DNA from: Roseburia sp. CAG:309
GTDB taxonomy: Bacteria > Bacillota > Clostridia > Lachnospirales > Lachnospiraceae
Assembly (NCBI GenBank): GCA_000434115.1
Contig: FR893922.1
Coordinates: 1-6,139 of the forward strand
Direction: 5' to 3'
Length of the DNA: 6,139 bases
Every line of letters begins with the position of its first letter. Position 1 is the first letter of the stretch. The translations under genes were made by a program, and so were the position numbers. Under the pieces are notes generated by a model, which was not told the DNA's origin, ran no database searches, and was given only the letters and a program-made list of their open reading frames with translations. This document shows, one piece after another, positions 6,103 to 6,139 of the stretch.

Positions 6103-6123
6103 GCTGACGCAAAGTGCGACAGC
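6103..6123 (+). other. Leader hairpin at the 5' end of the P2 transcript
   Basis: GCTG-A-CGC (6103-6110) pairs with GCG-A-CAGC (6116-6123) around an AAAGT loop: seven base pairs with one A-A mismatch. It would lie at the very 5' end of RNA started from P2. There is no T-run after it, so it is a leader structure and not a terminator. Confidence 0.6.
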
Positions 6124-6126
6124 AAA

Positions 6127-6139
6127 GAACCTTGATAAC
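6127..6139 (+). promoter_or_regulatory. boxA-like rRNA leader element, cut by the window edge
   Basis: GAACCTTGATAAC resembles the CTTTGAAAACT-type boxA sequence found in rRNA leaders of Firmicutes, where Nus factors assemble an antitermination complex. It lies about 25 nt downstream of the proposed P2 start. The match is partial and the element runs off the window, so this is an inference from position and motif together. Confidence 0.5.

Larger units (their letters stand above)
5961..6110 (+). repeat. Tandem promoter module, two copies at 86-nt offset
   Basis: Positions 5961-5988 match 6047-6074 at 27 of 28 bases: an A-tract, GTTT, a second A-tract, then the -35 box. At the same 86-nt offset, GCTGACGC occurs at 6017-6024 and 6103-6110. 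The spacers and -10 surroundings between these anchors have diverged. This suggests duplication of a whole promoter with its upstream element and start region. Confidence 0.9.

Overview
The window looks like a core chromosomal segment of a Gram-positive anaerobe of the class Clostridia, most likely Lachnospiraceae. The reasons are the moderate-to-low GC content, the AGGA/GGAG-type ribosome binding sites, the two-subunit oxygen-sensitive class I fumarase, a four-cysteine microprotein of a type I associate with this family, an ECF transporter S component, and strong consensus sigma-A promoters with A-tracts. All genes lie on the + strand. I see no mobile element, CRISPR array, phage gene or toxin-antitoxin module.

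Layout. (1) 26-2551 encodes complete GyrA, probably the second gene of a gyrBA operon that begins outside the window. (2) 2538-5103 is a tightly packed run: the class I fumarase alpha subunit overlaps the end of gyrA by 14 nt, followed by a 57-residue Cys-rich protein (3402-3575), a tRNA-dihydrouridine synthase whose start overlaps that stop codon, and the fumarase beta subunit. The two halves of one enzyme are therefore separated by two unrelated genes but probably share a transcript. No terminator is visible from gyrA to the end of fumB. (3) 5100-5305 is a compact tRNA-Ser(GCU) unit with its own consensus promoter, whose -35 box contains the fumB stop codon, and a strong intrinsic terminator. 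(4) 5383-5910 encodes an orphan ECF S component, a six-helix vitamin-type substrate-binding membrane protein without its energising subunits nearby. (5) 5940-6139 is non-coding and holds two very strong promoters, arranged as an exact 86-bp-offset repeat with A-rich upstream elements. They are followed by a leader hairpin and a boxA-like element at the window edge. This is what the front of an rRNA operon looks like, so a 16S gene probably starts just outside. An rRNA operon close downstream of gyrA is also known near the origin of Bacillus subtilis.

Most of the content is ordinary housekeeping DNA. The points worth a second look are the duplicated promoter module, the interrupted fumarase operon with its Cys-rich microprotein, the glycine at the quinolone-bridge position of GyrA, and the second near-perfect GyrA box. 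I did not find a convincing undescribed system here.
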